Source of the DNA: Antedon mediterranea
Taxonomy: Eukaryota > Echinodermata > Crinoidea > Comatulida > Antedonidae
Length of the DNA: 64,000 nucleotides
Direction of reading: 5' to 3'
NCBI RefSeq assembly: GCF_964355755.1
Contig: NC_092675.1
Coordinates: 18,862,912 to 18,926,911 of the forward strand
Shown here: positions 11,857-23,600 of the stretch, in pieces
How the letters are laid out: each line of letters begins with the position of its first letter
Numbering within the stretch: position 1 is the first letter of the stretch
The notes under the pieces: model-generated
Database searches by the model: none
Seen by the model: the letters and a program-made list of their open reading frames with translations, nothing else
What the model was told of the DNA's origin: nothing
Position numbers and translations under genes: made by a program

Positions 11857-14197
11857 TGAGGACTCACGGATGAACGATTTTGGATTCTCGCCCTTTGATT
11901 GGTTGACGCGAATCAACAGACTAAAGAATTTTCGTGAAGTCACGTTGTCTCTAGAGGGTATTCAGTTGCACGCCAACAGGTTGAGGTCACACACGTCACA
12001 CACACAGCATATTAAAGGGCATGTGAATCATAAAGAACTATCTTTAATTTTTTGTATGTATTTTTGCGATTAAAGGACATCTTTTTGATAATTAATCATA
12101 TATATATCTGAAGAAAGAACAATGATTAATTTTAAAATGTCAAGCAGCGTTTTTTGTAAGAAATATTTCTTGTTTAGATGGCTACATACAAACAGAGAAT
12201 GCTTTAATCGATATATTGGTGACGTCACAAAAACCTTTAAAAATCTCGAGTTATCTGTAAATTCAATATAGGTTGACAAATTAAATAGCGCGACCTCCCT
12301 GGTTTTTTTCTAGTTTAACTTTTTTTGTTGTCGTTTGTTTCCTTTTTGAGGATCAAGGATTCGTATATTCGTCAACAATTCGTTCCAATTCAGTGTCGGT
12401 AGTAGGCCAATGTCAGTCATTTCTGTGTAAAAACAAACATCCCGACCGACCCCGATTACCAATTAATGTCCCTGTGCTTCAGGAAATCATACAGCAATTT
12501 ATTAAGGTCTTAATTCTGAGCCTCCTCACGTTCTACTTTAAAATTCGTTCAAGGGGTTTGTATAATGATAATCCATAGCGTCATTTGTGTACTTAAGGGA
12601 ATTATGAATGATAAATATATAGTCAGAACATTTTACATAATTTACAGTTTTCGAAGACTTATGTTTTATGATACAACTTTAGTAAAGTCCTTGTAAATGT
12701 TCGTTCCAATCTAATACCTAAGTTATATAAATAAGTACTTATTTACTAATAATTCACTCATATCTAGACAGAAGCACATATAATAGTTAGGCAACAACAA
12801 TGATCAAAGTTACTGAAGTTATCGTGATATCTCGTCGTATTCATGCGGTATAAAGACTGACAAACAGTACGGTAAAGTAATCCGTTCGCATCCTCTTACA
12901 TTTTTGTCCTGTCAACTGAAAAACAGTTTTGGTAAATCAGACTTTCAAATAAAATAAATGAATGAAATCAAAATAATATTTCTTTGTTAATGCCAATGGT
13001 GTTTGGTGTATACTTTGAGATAATCACGCGAGAAAACAAGAATTTAGCCAGATAAGTGAGATCTACAACGTGTTGTTAAGTATGCATCACGTGTCATTGG
13101 AATTGAGAAGAGTTCTATTGAATCCGTTTTTGAAAATCGATTAATTAAGAAAACACATTCTATATTGCAAGATTAAACTCATCCCATCCATAATAACTTA
13201 TTTGAGGTGTTACGTAGCGGTAACTAACTCCAAAATTTGATGAATGAAGTGCACTAGTAAATGACTGAACATATTGCGTGTGTGTAAAGACCTATACGAA
13301 AGACCTATTAAACATTATGATTGAACATTATGCTTAAATGTGTTCTTGCAATGTATTATATAGACATAAACCAGGTGGTGGTCACGTAACGAAAATAAAT
13401 TATCTTTTTTTAATTTATTTTTAGATTGTCTCCCTCATAATGCAATATTTTACTACCGTTTTATGCTGTATTTTATAGTTACGATAAAAAAAAATATCCA
13501 TCATGAAACCATATATAATAATAAAACAAGGTGAAATGTTATGCACATGATGGAAAATGCTTTCTTATTCTAATGCTTTCTCACTTTAGTAACATGTATA
13601 TGCACGTCTAGTTGATTTTCATTAAAAAAATGTTAAATGTGATTATACCGTCAACACAAAAACGTATTATGAACAATATAGCAATATAAAAAGAAATATA
13701 CCAGTTAATAAATGAAAGGATAATATATTTATTAAACAAATACTGAGAAAGGCAATATAAACAAGCTATGTTAAATAAAATTCTATAACGTATATTTAAC
13801 AATGTTTAAATAATGTTGTTTTTGTATTTATTGTAGAAAATTCGTTATCACTTTCTCCTTGTTCTAAAAAAAATAATTGTAATAGTCCTTCCATGACTTA
13901 GCTGCCATGCTTGCGCTAAACGTAAGAACGAGACGCAACGAAAGCGAGTTAACAAAATGTCGAGCGACAGATAATCCATCGATTGGTCAAATCAAATAGT
14001 AGAATTGCATTACCATCCATTATCCAAAATATCTGTAATTTCTCCTGTTATTGTTATAAACATTGGCAGTTTCTCGTTGCAATAATTACATAATGTAGCC
14101 TACTAATTATGGTTATTGGCGATACTTAACTCCCCCAACCCCAATTCCCCTTTTTTTGGTACGCAAGACAGCTATTATTAATAGGTTTACTGTACAT
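11857..14197. other. Intergenic, no gene recognised
   Basis: AT-rich. It holds one 35-bp segment shared with the RPL34 intron (separate entry). Reading frames at 11870-12073, 12070-12279, 12393-12578 and 13608-13802 have no recognisable domain and no supporting splice signals. Confidence 0.5.
12143..12177 (+). repeat. 35-bp segment, identical inverted copy at 25887-25921
   Basis: Begins AGCAGCGTTTTTTGTAAGAA and ends in TTTCTTGTTTAG; the inverse complement is present base for base 13.7 kb away. Its core AAGAAATATTTCTT is a 14-bp palindrome. The flanks of the two copies do not match. It could be a conserved end of an old repeat. Confidence 0.75.
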
Positions 14198-14575
14198 CCG
14201 GCGCAGATCTTGGGGGACGGCGGACACGTCTTTCCACCCAAACCATATTTTTTTAGTGGGGGATTGTCCCCTCACTTTTCAACACGAAATCATTAATTTG
14301 TTGAAATGAAATAGAAAGGACTTTGAGCAAGTATGTAATTTCAGAAAATACAGTATCTAAGAAGAATAGATTTTGCGTGAATATAACCAGTGGCCTAGCA
14401 GGGTCAGTGCCTAAAGGTTAATTGCAGAACCCAAAATAATTGTATTCTTCCGGGCGGAATGTTTATGTGTTCAGAAATTGACCTACATATTACTCAAGGA
14501 CCTGGGCTTCCAGGACCATTCCACAACCCCTCCCCCCACCCCCACTATTTAAAACGTACCTGCGCCGTTGCTACT
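14198..14575 (+). repeat. Dispersed repeat, copy 1
   Basis: Contains TTTGCGTGAATATAACCAGT, then GTCAGTGCCTAAA, GTGTTCAGAAAT, a C-rich run and a (C)TGCGC end. The same series of blocks recurs in order at 22620-22855. Short GGCGCAG-type words lie at both ends in inverted orientation (near 14207 and 14565), suggesting a short terminal inverted repeat. No coding frame. Confidence 0.6.
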
Positions 14576-14919
14576 GTAAAATAACGATTTTAACTAAAAT
14601 TCTACAGCAATCAAATGATCATTATATAACATAATGCATCCATTCTCATTCGGCATGCAACAGAACAAGTAACTCGTGCTTAGGACTCCAGTAGCAGGCC
14701 TAATGATGTTGTATATGTGATCTAACAACACGTGTACTGCATGCATTACTTGGAAAAGGTAATATTTATTGAGGAGAATAGCTATAGTTACTATATCACG
14801 TCTCCTCTTTTGTACAGATGTTGCAAATGTAAATGATATACACTGCCAAACTTATGGAAACAATGAATTGTGACGTTAATTCAATATTGGAGACAGAAAG
14901 ACGATTGTCGACAATATCA
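14576..14919. other. Intergenic, nothing recognised
   Basis: About 340 bp with no coding frame or repeat that I can support. Confidence 0.5.
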
Positions 14920-15266
14920 CATAATCTGGGTTCTAGGACACCTACCCCCTAGACAGTTACCCCCCGGATGTTTACCACCCGGACAACTACCCCCTTAGGA
15001 CAACTACCCCCCGGACAACTACCCCCCGGACAACTACCCCCCGGACAACTACCCCCTTAGGACAACTACCCCCTTAGGATAACAACCCCCCGGACAACTA
15101 CCCCCCGGACAACCACCCCCTTAGGACAACTACCCCCTTAGGATAACTACCCCCCGGGTAACTACCCCCCGGTCAACTACCCCCCGATCAACTACCCCCC
15201 CCCCCCCCCCCCCATCCAAAAGTAGACAAATATATAGGACCGGTTTCTGTAAAAATGAAATCATCT

Positions 15267-15725
15267 GTTTTTAACGGGTGTTTCGAAAATAGAGACCCGA
15301 GACCAGAGACCTGACACGAGACCCAATACGAAAAGGGAGACCTATATTTGGGTCTCCCTTTTCGTATATTAGGGTCTCCCTTTTCGTATAGTGTGGTCTC
15401 TCTTTTCGTATAGTGGGGTCTCCCTTTTCTTATAGTGGGGTCTCTCTTTTCTTATAGTGGGTCTCCCTTTTCGTATATTTGGGTCTCTCATTTTGTATAT
15501 TTGGGTCTCCCTTTCGTATAACTGGGTCTCCCTTTTCGTATATTTAGGTCTCCTTTTTCGTATATTAGGGTCTCCCTTTTCGTATAGTGGGGTCTCCCTT
15601 TTCGTATAGTGGGGTCTCCCTTTTCGTACGTGGGTCTCCCTTTTCGTATATTTAGGTCTCCCTTTTCGTATTGGGTCTCTGGTCTCTGGTCTCGGGTCTC
15701 TAGTTTTGAAACACCCGTTTTTAAC
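15267..15725. mobile_element. Nested MITE with 22-bp tandem repeats and 9-bp TSD
   Basis: GTTTTTAAC occurs directly on both sides (15267-15275, 15717-15725). The 441-bp insert 15276-15716 begins GGGTGTTTCGAAAATAGAGA and ends with the inverse of GGGTGTTTCAAAACTAGAGA. The inverted similarity continues for about 65 bp through CCCGAGACCAGAGACC and CCCAATACGAAAAGGGAGAC. Inside, about 15 copies of a 21-23-bp unit (GGTCTCCCTTTTCGTATAGTG and variants) run in one orientation. A 9-bp duplication fits Mutator-like or foldback elements. It sits inside the older element at 14929-16660. It has no coding capacity. Confidence 0.88.
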
Positions 15726-15774
15726 CGATTATTCTGTTTAACAGCACGCTAGACCCTAGATGCGCTAGATTTAA

Positions 15775-15990
15775 AGTACCGTATTTATTGAAAAAACGGC
15801 CTGGGCTGTTTATTGTTTAGGTGGTTTTTAGGTGGACATTTATTGGAAGAAAGTTGTTTATTCAATGGGAGGGGGTATAATCTAATGGAAATAGACGCCG
15901 ATTATTCCATATGATGTTTCATGGGAGTGACATGGTCACCGTTTATTTGAGGGGAATTTATTTAAAGATCGACGTTTATTCGGTGAGTGA
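15775..15990 (+). repeat. Degenerate TTTATTGG-type repeats
   Basis: Irregularly spaced copies of the core GTTTATT with G-rich continuation (GGTGGACATTTATTGGAAG, GTTGTTTATTCAATGGGAGG, CGTTTATTTGAGGGGAATTT, CGTTTATTCGGTGAG) at about 15-50-bp intervals. Probably an old, decayed tandem array within the interior of the outer foldback element. Confidence 0.5.
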
Positions 15991-17236
15991 ACATTGAGGT
16001 CAAATATCAAAAGTGATATTATTCTTCAAGTGTACAAAAATACATATATGACAAATTTGAGACAAAAATTAATTCTTTTAAGACCAGTGGTTATCGAAGC
16101 ATTGTCCTGACGAAAAAATTATTATTATTATTAGCGAACCCAGTCTTTACAGTAAATACAGGGAGTACTATATAATACGTTCGACTATCCTATGATCATG
16201 TGTGACAATCTTCAGTTTATACCAGGCTATATTTATGTTCAATCTTTTACTTTTGTTTACAATAATGAATAGTAATTCGTCAAAGTAACGAATTAAAATA
16301 TAGTTATTAATTCCTATTATACACTGTTGCAGAATCAGGTTGTTGAATGGTCTGGGTGGTTAGGGTGTTCTAAAGGGATAGTTTTCTGGGTGGTAATTGT
16401 CCGGGGGGTAATTGTCCGGGGGGTAATTGTTCCGGGGGGTAATTGTTCCTAGGGGGTAATTGTCCGGGGGGTAGTTGTCCAGGGGGTAGTTGTCCTAAGG
16501 GGGTTGTTGTCCTAAGGGGGTAGTTGTCCGGGGGGTATTTGTCCGGGGGGTAGTTGTCCTAAAGGGGTAGTTGTCCTAAGGGGGTAGTGGTCCAGGTGGT
16601 GGTTGTCCGGGGGGTAGTTGTCCGGGGGGTAAATGTCCAGGGGGTGAATATCCGGATACGCATAATCTGCAATGACTCCAATTGCGAGACACTAAAACAA
16701 TCGTTTATTATCCACCAACAGTTCCACAATTACTATATAAAGTATAATATAAACGGCAATTTTTTTTTTAACTGGCCACGTCACGACGTCATCCGTGATG
16801 AGGAAAAGGTTGATGTATGGGTGTGGCGAGAGCGGACCAAAAGCTTCTGCCGTCTCAGCGTCTATCTCATGCATACTGTGCTGTATCTATAAATGATTAC
16901 TGTACTTCGTCTACGCTATTCATTTGTAACCATGTGATTAGTGATTAACATTGTACTGTAAAACCTGACCACATCCTAGTCAGACAATGTTTTAATAATT
17001 TGTTGGCTTTAACAACAAAATGCATCATTTACTTTATCCATTTGTTAATAACTTTTGCTTTTTGTAATTGTTCTTAGCAAAAGCTTATAATTAGTTGTAA
17101 TGCCTTCATCGTTTAAAAAAAATATAAGCAGAAGCCCTTTTGTGGCAGCCAACATAAACTACAGTGTTCAAACATATACAGTATTTTCGCTTGTGCATTT
17201 CATGTGAAGCACCCTCCTTCATGGGGGTGCCCCTTA

Positions 17237-17436
17237 AGCGTGGTTCCCACTAGAACGCAAAGTATTGATACAAAGTGATGTATTGCGTAATCACCACGCA
17301 AAGTGGGAACAGACGACACAACAGTGCTGCAAACATAGCAGGTTTTATTTCACGCAGACGGGGCAAACAATTATTGGAAGGGCATTTTCTTACATTGCGC
17401 ATATTGCGTTACATTGCGTCGCTAGTGGGAACCACT
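17237..17436. mobile_element. MITE, AGCGTGGTTCCCA family, copy A
   Basis: A 200-bp element flanked by TTA at 17234-17236 and 17437-17439. Left end AGCGTGGTTCCCACTAGAAC, right end inverse of AGTGGTTCCCACTAGCGACG. The interior is rich in short GCAATGT/ATTGCGT words. TWA duplications and the absence of a transposase fit a PIF/Harbinger-type MITE; related copies are at 58825-59003 and 27865. Frames at 17265-17472 are read-through of the element. Confidence 0.75.
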
Positions 17437-17577
17437 TTACAGGGGGTTAATGGTTGGATCAAGAATGTATGACTATTTAATAATGATTATGTTAAAGTGA
17501 TGAATTGTGTGAAAATCAACTATAACAACACAAATGAGTAAGGGTATACAAATGATACATTTTTCTGTTTTTTTAAT

Positions 17578-17583
17578 TTTATT
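17578..17583 (-). terminator. Polyadenylation signal of RPL34
   Basis: AATAAA on the minus strand, about 40 nt after the RPL34 stop codon. It implies a short 3' UTR, typical of ribosomal protein mRNAs. Confidence 0.7.
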
Positions 17584-17621
17584 TTATACAATCACTATTA
17601 AGATTCCATGTAGACTATTGT

Positions 17622-20600
17622 TTATTTCTTGGCAGCTTGTTGCGCCTTCAACACCCGATGAACGATCTTCTGTTCTTCAAGAAGAAAAGCACGTACAATC
17701 CTGGAAAACATAAATTAGAAATTTGTAATAAATGATTCATAATTGACTAAGATTGAGATAGATCAGTTAAGACGTCATCAAACATTAATAGCAGACATTT
17801 ATAGTTTCATTTATACAAGGAAGACATTTATTTTTTAGAGAAAACATACATGTTTATATATTGTCTGTTCTTTAGTATTAAAAATTTCTGTTGAAATCAA
17901 CATTAAAAATATTTATCATTTTAATGAGATAATATTCTGTGCAAGTTGCTTACTGATGAGATACAAAATATTTTTATTGCCTAATGTCGCGTCACCTGTT
18001 TATAATCCAAAAATAATTTCCAGACAATTAAAATATTCATATTTTAAACAAAATGGTATTCATAACAAAATGCTACATTTCTCAAAAAAAAAAAAGGAAA
18101 AAAGCTTTATTAGAGCTTGTTAGTAACAAGGTTGTAAGAAGTTGAGGATGTGACTTCAGGTGTTTTTTTGCTTTTCTAACTACTACAGGTGTAGGCTACT
18201 AACAATTTCCTTCAAATTTGTTGCTCTATAAAACATTCTTTTACATGTTGACCACGTTTTCACAGCCTGTTTTCATGCCATGATTATCAGTTTTTGGCAC
18301 TCAATTTACCATGCAAAACACAGCAACACAGCTGGCTCCTAAAAGCTATGGAATGTGCTCATGTTAAACTACATGAACAATTTCAATATTACCATGAAAC
18401 TGTGTTACAATCAATACAAATTAGAAACTGAAATACTTTCCCATACATAAAAAAAAAATAACATAACAATTTAATATTTTTCCATTAGCTTCTTTCAGTT
18501 TACCGCTAGTCTAGTCATTTTCAGTCTTTGCTTCATCTATAGATTCACTTGCATTTTGTGCAAGTTCATTAAATCTAGGTTTTTACCCTTCAAATATAAC
18601 TTCAATTTTAACAGCTTTATTTATATGTCATTTCTTATTTTTCTTTTAAATGTGGTGTCTCTTGTTGCTAATCCTACCGAATTAAAACTTTTTAAAGTAA
18701 ACATGGTTTAAAATACAATCTTAAATGATTGCCATTTGTAATGTGCTATATCTAATTATACACATAGTGAATAATATTTGGAAGTCAATAGTGCACCATA
18801 CATACTGTAGAAATGAATTATTCATTTACAATCCCTTATCATCAGCACATAATATACTACAGCAGACAAACTAACTTGCTATTCCATAAAGTCATTTCAT
18901 ATCTGTGTCAAACATTACAAAAACCCATGTTCAAAACATTATCAATAAGAACAAGTTTGTTTAAATGCATAAATCGTGTCAAAATTATTCTAGTCAATTT
19001 AAAAAAACGATACTTTGTGAATACACTCAAAATAATGGTCAATATAAAAAAAGCATACTTTGTGAATCCACACTTAATTTATGAAATGCAATATACACTA
19101 TTTGAATAACTATATAATAAATATATTGGGATGAGTGTGTGGCGCAGTGTGTTGGACGTTGGACTTCTGATCATAGATCAGGAGGAACAGGAGTTCGCAT
19201 TGCTTGTGTCCTTATTCAAGACACTTGTGTTTGCCTCTCTCCACCCAGGTGTACAAATGGGCATTGATTAAGCGCTACTCTACAGTATATAAGAACAATG
19301 TTTTATTATAATAGCAATCTAGTATTTGCTATGTTAGGGTAAAAGGATAAACAAGGCGTTTGACAGTAGATTCAGATTCACTTTTAAGAAAATACAGGTC
19401 CATGGATTTTAGTAGAGCATGTTGTACTGTACATGTACAGCATAATGCATAAACTAAATAGACATTTATATAATAAAGGACATTAATTTGGAACATAAAC
19501 TGGGTTATGCTTTGCATGCATACAGTATGACAACAAAGGCTAAATTATACACAAGGTAGCTTAATCATACAGTACCAATTATTTCCTTGCAAGCAATTAC
19601 CGCTTACAAATACAGTAGCATTAATTTTTTAATTACATTCAATACAAATTTTAATTGGTTATGGAAAATAATCTGTTTTGCAAACTAGGGTATTGGAACA
19701 TGTTTTCATAATAAAGGAATACAGACTTGTAATCTAAATGTTTAATGCAATGGTTTGAATGTTGTATTGAAAATTTTTTTATCAGTTGTTTTAATGAAAA
19801 AGAGAATCATGAGTCGGCATGTATTCCTTTTAATCCAGATACACAGTTAATCAGTTATACTCTTATCATATGGTTATATTGATAGGTTCAAATAAAAGTT
19901 AATCGCAACTATCCGTAGTAGGCAACTTGACAACCAGCGTTCTCTACAAATTCAAGAAAGGATAAGAAAACAAGATTTGATGGAACTATGTACAGTATGC
20001 AAAGCAGACTACAAGATGAAGCACTTTCAACTCAGGAAAGTTATATATAAAATAAAAAGGTAATAAAAAAAAACCGAAGGATCAACATTTAAAAGGATAT
20101 ATAGAGATTGCTAGCAAATTGATTAATACGTAGAGAAAAATATAGAAACGTAATACTTTTAGATTAAAATTAAGGGAAGATAATCTAGAAGCTGTCCGAG
20201 AGTAGAAAAGACAAAACCTAGTGTAAAAAAGATGGTTAAGGGAAGATAATCTAGAAGCTGTCCGAGAGTAGAAAAGACAAAACCTAGTGTAAAAAAGATG
20301 GTTAAGGGAAGATAATCTAGAAGCTGTCCGAGAGTAGAAAAGACAAAACCTAGTGTCAAAAAGATGGTTAAGGGAAGATAATCTAGAAGCTGTCCGAGAG
20401 TAGAAAAGACAAAACCTAGTGTAAAAAAGATGGTTAAGGGAAGATAATCTAGAAGCTGTCCGAGAGTAGAAAAGACAAAACCTAGTGTCAAAAAGATGGT
20501 TAAAGACAGGGCTACCGTACTGAACAATATCCTACTCTAAGCGAATGTCAGGAAGACAGATACATTTTATCAATAAATTTAAATTTACCACATTCATCAT

Positions 20601-23600
20601 GTTTACACCGTCTAAAGCAGCAATGGCGGCACTTCACAAACACCATCCACATTAATAAATAGCCAACGACATTTCAAATACAACTATTAATGCCACAATC
20701 GTCTCCTTATGCACTTATTAATTAGCTGACCAAACATTTAAACATTCAGTAATTATAAATTTTGTCTAGTACATTGATCCGTTAAAAGGCAGTTTGTGAG
20801 AAGGCAAGCTACTTACAGGGCTGCAAATTAAGGGGTATTTGGTCGCATTTGCGACCTAATTTTTCTGTTTGCGACTAAAGCAACAGAATAGGTCGCGCAT
20901 AGCGCGACAAGATCGTCTGCTTGTGCGAGTTGTTTCAAATTGAAGTCAGGTGTGTTTTCCCTATTTAACTGTGTTGTAATTTAATCTCTCTCTACTCTAC
21001 GGAAGGCTCAGGAGTTTCCACTAGTCACCGCCGCCGCAAAGGAGTCAGGTTCATTCAAGCGTACAAAGCCCCTAAACGTTTTACACTCGTTGTGATTGGA
21101 AGTTCGTCCATTTATTGTATGCTGCCTTACCCAATCACACAAAAGGACACCAAATACACAGCACAGTGTGACGCGCGGACGACACAAACCTCGTGGAAAA
21201 ATCACCTCCGTTTTAAAGAAGGAATATAAAAAAACAATTGTACCGCCGTACACAGAAGTTAGCCAGGGCGGGCGCGGCAGATACTAAGGATTGTCGCCGC
21301 GCAGCCATCAGCATTTTTTAGGCAGTATAATGGTATATATCATGATTACTAAATAATGTAATTAATGATATATATAATAATATCTATTCATTATATAGAT
21401 TAAACAGCAGTATTGTTTATCAGTAGATTTAATACTTTATTCCAGATTCTGATTATCGAAAATGATATATCAGAGAAAATACCGCAGCTTTTCCTACGAA
21501 GTAGCTTCGTAGATAAAACAGGCTACGTTGTTGGCTTTGTAGGTTACATTGTTTGGCTTCGTTAGTAACCTCAATAAACAACCTCACGATGTTCTATAGT
21601 AAGTAACAAGGTGTGAAAACTATTATTTGATGTGTTAATTTTGACTGGCGGAGGAGGACCAATTTGTACATTACTAAGAAATATATAATATAATATTTTT
21701 TATTCGTAAATGTTTCATTTGTGTGTGTTTTTTTACTCTCAACAACGGTGAATATAAATTTCCTACAATGTAAACGTATACGAGACACGATCCAACACAA
21801 TGAACTATGCCAACTAATAAAAAATAATATAGCGAACGTCCAGTCGATCCAAAAACATGCAAACAAAAAGATCGTAAACAATTCATTCTAAATATAGTAT
21901 CAGAACGTTCAATCGGTCGCTCAAAAAGACTGCCGACAGAAGATCGTAATTAATACAGACCTAGTTTTTTGGTCACATGTCATGAAACGCGATACTCTGT
22001 TTTACCACGTGGCTACAAAACAGAGTACCTGAATTTTGCGTCACGTGAAACGTAATACAGCTCTATAAACTGTTCCCACGATTCGCACGTTTTTCCCCTC
22101 CAAATTCTGGTCGGGCCTTTTATCGTAATAATAATTTACAAAGGCCTATGTTAAATCTTAACATGGAATATATATTTATTTTGCATATATTTTGTTTGCG
22201 TCCTAGCCAAGGTGTTGTTGTTTTTATAATTCGCTAAACCAAGGTAGGATTGAATGGTCGGATTGAATCATGTAGGCCGCCGAAACTCTCTCTGCGTGAG
22301 TTGAGGGCCTCGGGCCCGATGTCGTCTCGTCGGCGGATGTCCTGCCAAATTAGGACAACCGATGTGTAGGGCGGCTACAAAAATTAACGTCTTCTACTAG
22401 GATTTTAATTAGCCAACAAATACATGTTTGTTTCCATTGTTCATGCTCCTAAAGGCGATGACATTTAATTGGTGTATCGACGCGTAGATATTATCATAAA
22501 CAATACATCGTAGGCAACGAACAATACTTTGTAAATTGCAGGATACGTTTAGAGAACAATGACCTACGGTCTATTTACGCGTAGGCTACGAAAGGTTACG
22601 CGTATATACAAAGCAGTAATTTCTTTCCGTACCGTAAAAAGAATAAATCTTGCGTGAATATAAGTGGCGCATCAGGACCAGTGCCTAAAATGTGCATAAC
22701 CCAATCTATGTGCTCAGAAATCGATTGAAACAACCTATAATTACTTAAAAATCCCCCCCCCAAGCGCGGGGGGAGGGGGGGGGCTTTATTTGTATACCTC
22801 CCCCCCCCCCCCAACTAAACTAAAAACGGATCTGCGCGGATGGGGTTTGAGGGAAGGTTGTTGTCGATGAAAAGGTGCTACTAAAAAAATTGGTGGTGCT
22901 ACCAAAAATTATTATGAGCCATCATACAAATTTGATAGTGCTACCAAGTAAAAAAGTTAATTTGCAGCCCTGTACTTATGACATTATCAGTGAAATATAA
23001 TGTAGCTTTTAGTCTATTTGGCAAATTGAAGCAACAATATTTGGTTAGACTTATTGTTCAACTACATGGTACTTTTTACATCAGCAAATAAAATATCTAA
23101 CTCTTTTTTTAGTTTATTTCGCAATTGTTGAAGCAACAATATTTGGATAGTCTTATTGTTTAAGCTACAGTATTTTTGATTGACAGAGAGAATGATATTA
23201 TTTCTTATGTTCTCAATCAATGATTTTGTATGAATGCAAATACTGTAAGTTAAATAATTCATTGGAGCAAAATTGCAATCAATAAAACATATTTTTTTAA
23301 TTTATTAAAATGTATAAAACAAATGAAGAGTTGAACAAATAATAGAATTCTTTATTTCCATAAACTATAAAAATGGTGTCATCTGCTTTTATACGTCAAG
23401 AGAAAAAAAATACTGTAGTAGATTGGTTTTGTTTTGGAAATAATAATAATAATTTCATGAGATTTTTTCATGGATCAAAGAAAGTACAGTACTGTAGAAT
23501 ATACCAACAATAGTAATGAAAATGAATGAATTAACTTCACAAACAAATAATTGTTTTTGCCCATTTAAATGAATCACTTTAAATTAAACTGAATTTACTG

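Larger units (their letters stand above)
14920..16669. mobile_element. Foldback-type transposon with arms of 15-bp tandem repeats
   Basis: The 9-bp word CATAATCTG flanks the element exactly (14920-14928 and 16661-16669), leaving a 1,732-bp insert at 14929-16660. The arms are inverted arrays of a roughly 15-bp unit: GGACAACTACCCCCC on the left (to about 15200) and its complement GGGGGGTAGTTGTCC on the right (from about 16375). The outermost 40 bases of the two arms align without gaps from the termini (ACCCCCT.GACA.TTACCCCC is shared), which supports these ends. Long terminal repeats made of short tandem units define foldback elements such as Drosophila FB and sea urchin TU. The interior carries a second inserted element and no transposase. 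Plus frame 16587-16892 is array read-through. Confidence 0.85.

Noticed and set aside
16587-16892. 101-codon plus frame
   Set aside because: Its N-terminal half is read-through of the GGGGGGTAGTTGTCC array (Val/Gly repeats).
17265-17472. Two overlapping plus frames
   Set aside because: They lie within a 200-bp MITE with a TTA duplication.
22596-22814. 72-codon minus frame rich in Gly and Pro
   Set aside because: Produced by C/G homopolymer runs in a dispersed repeat.
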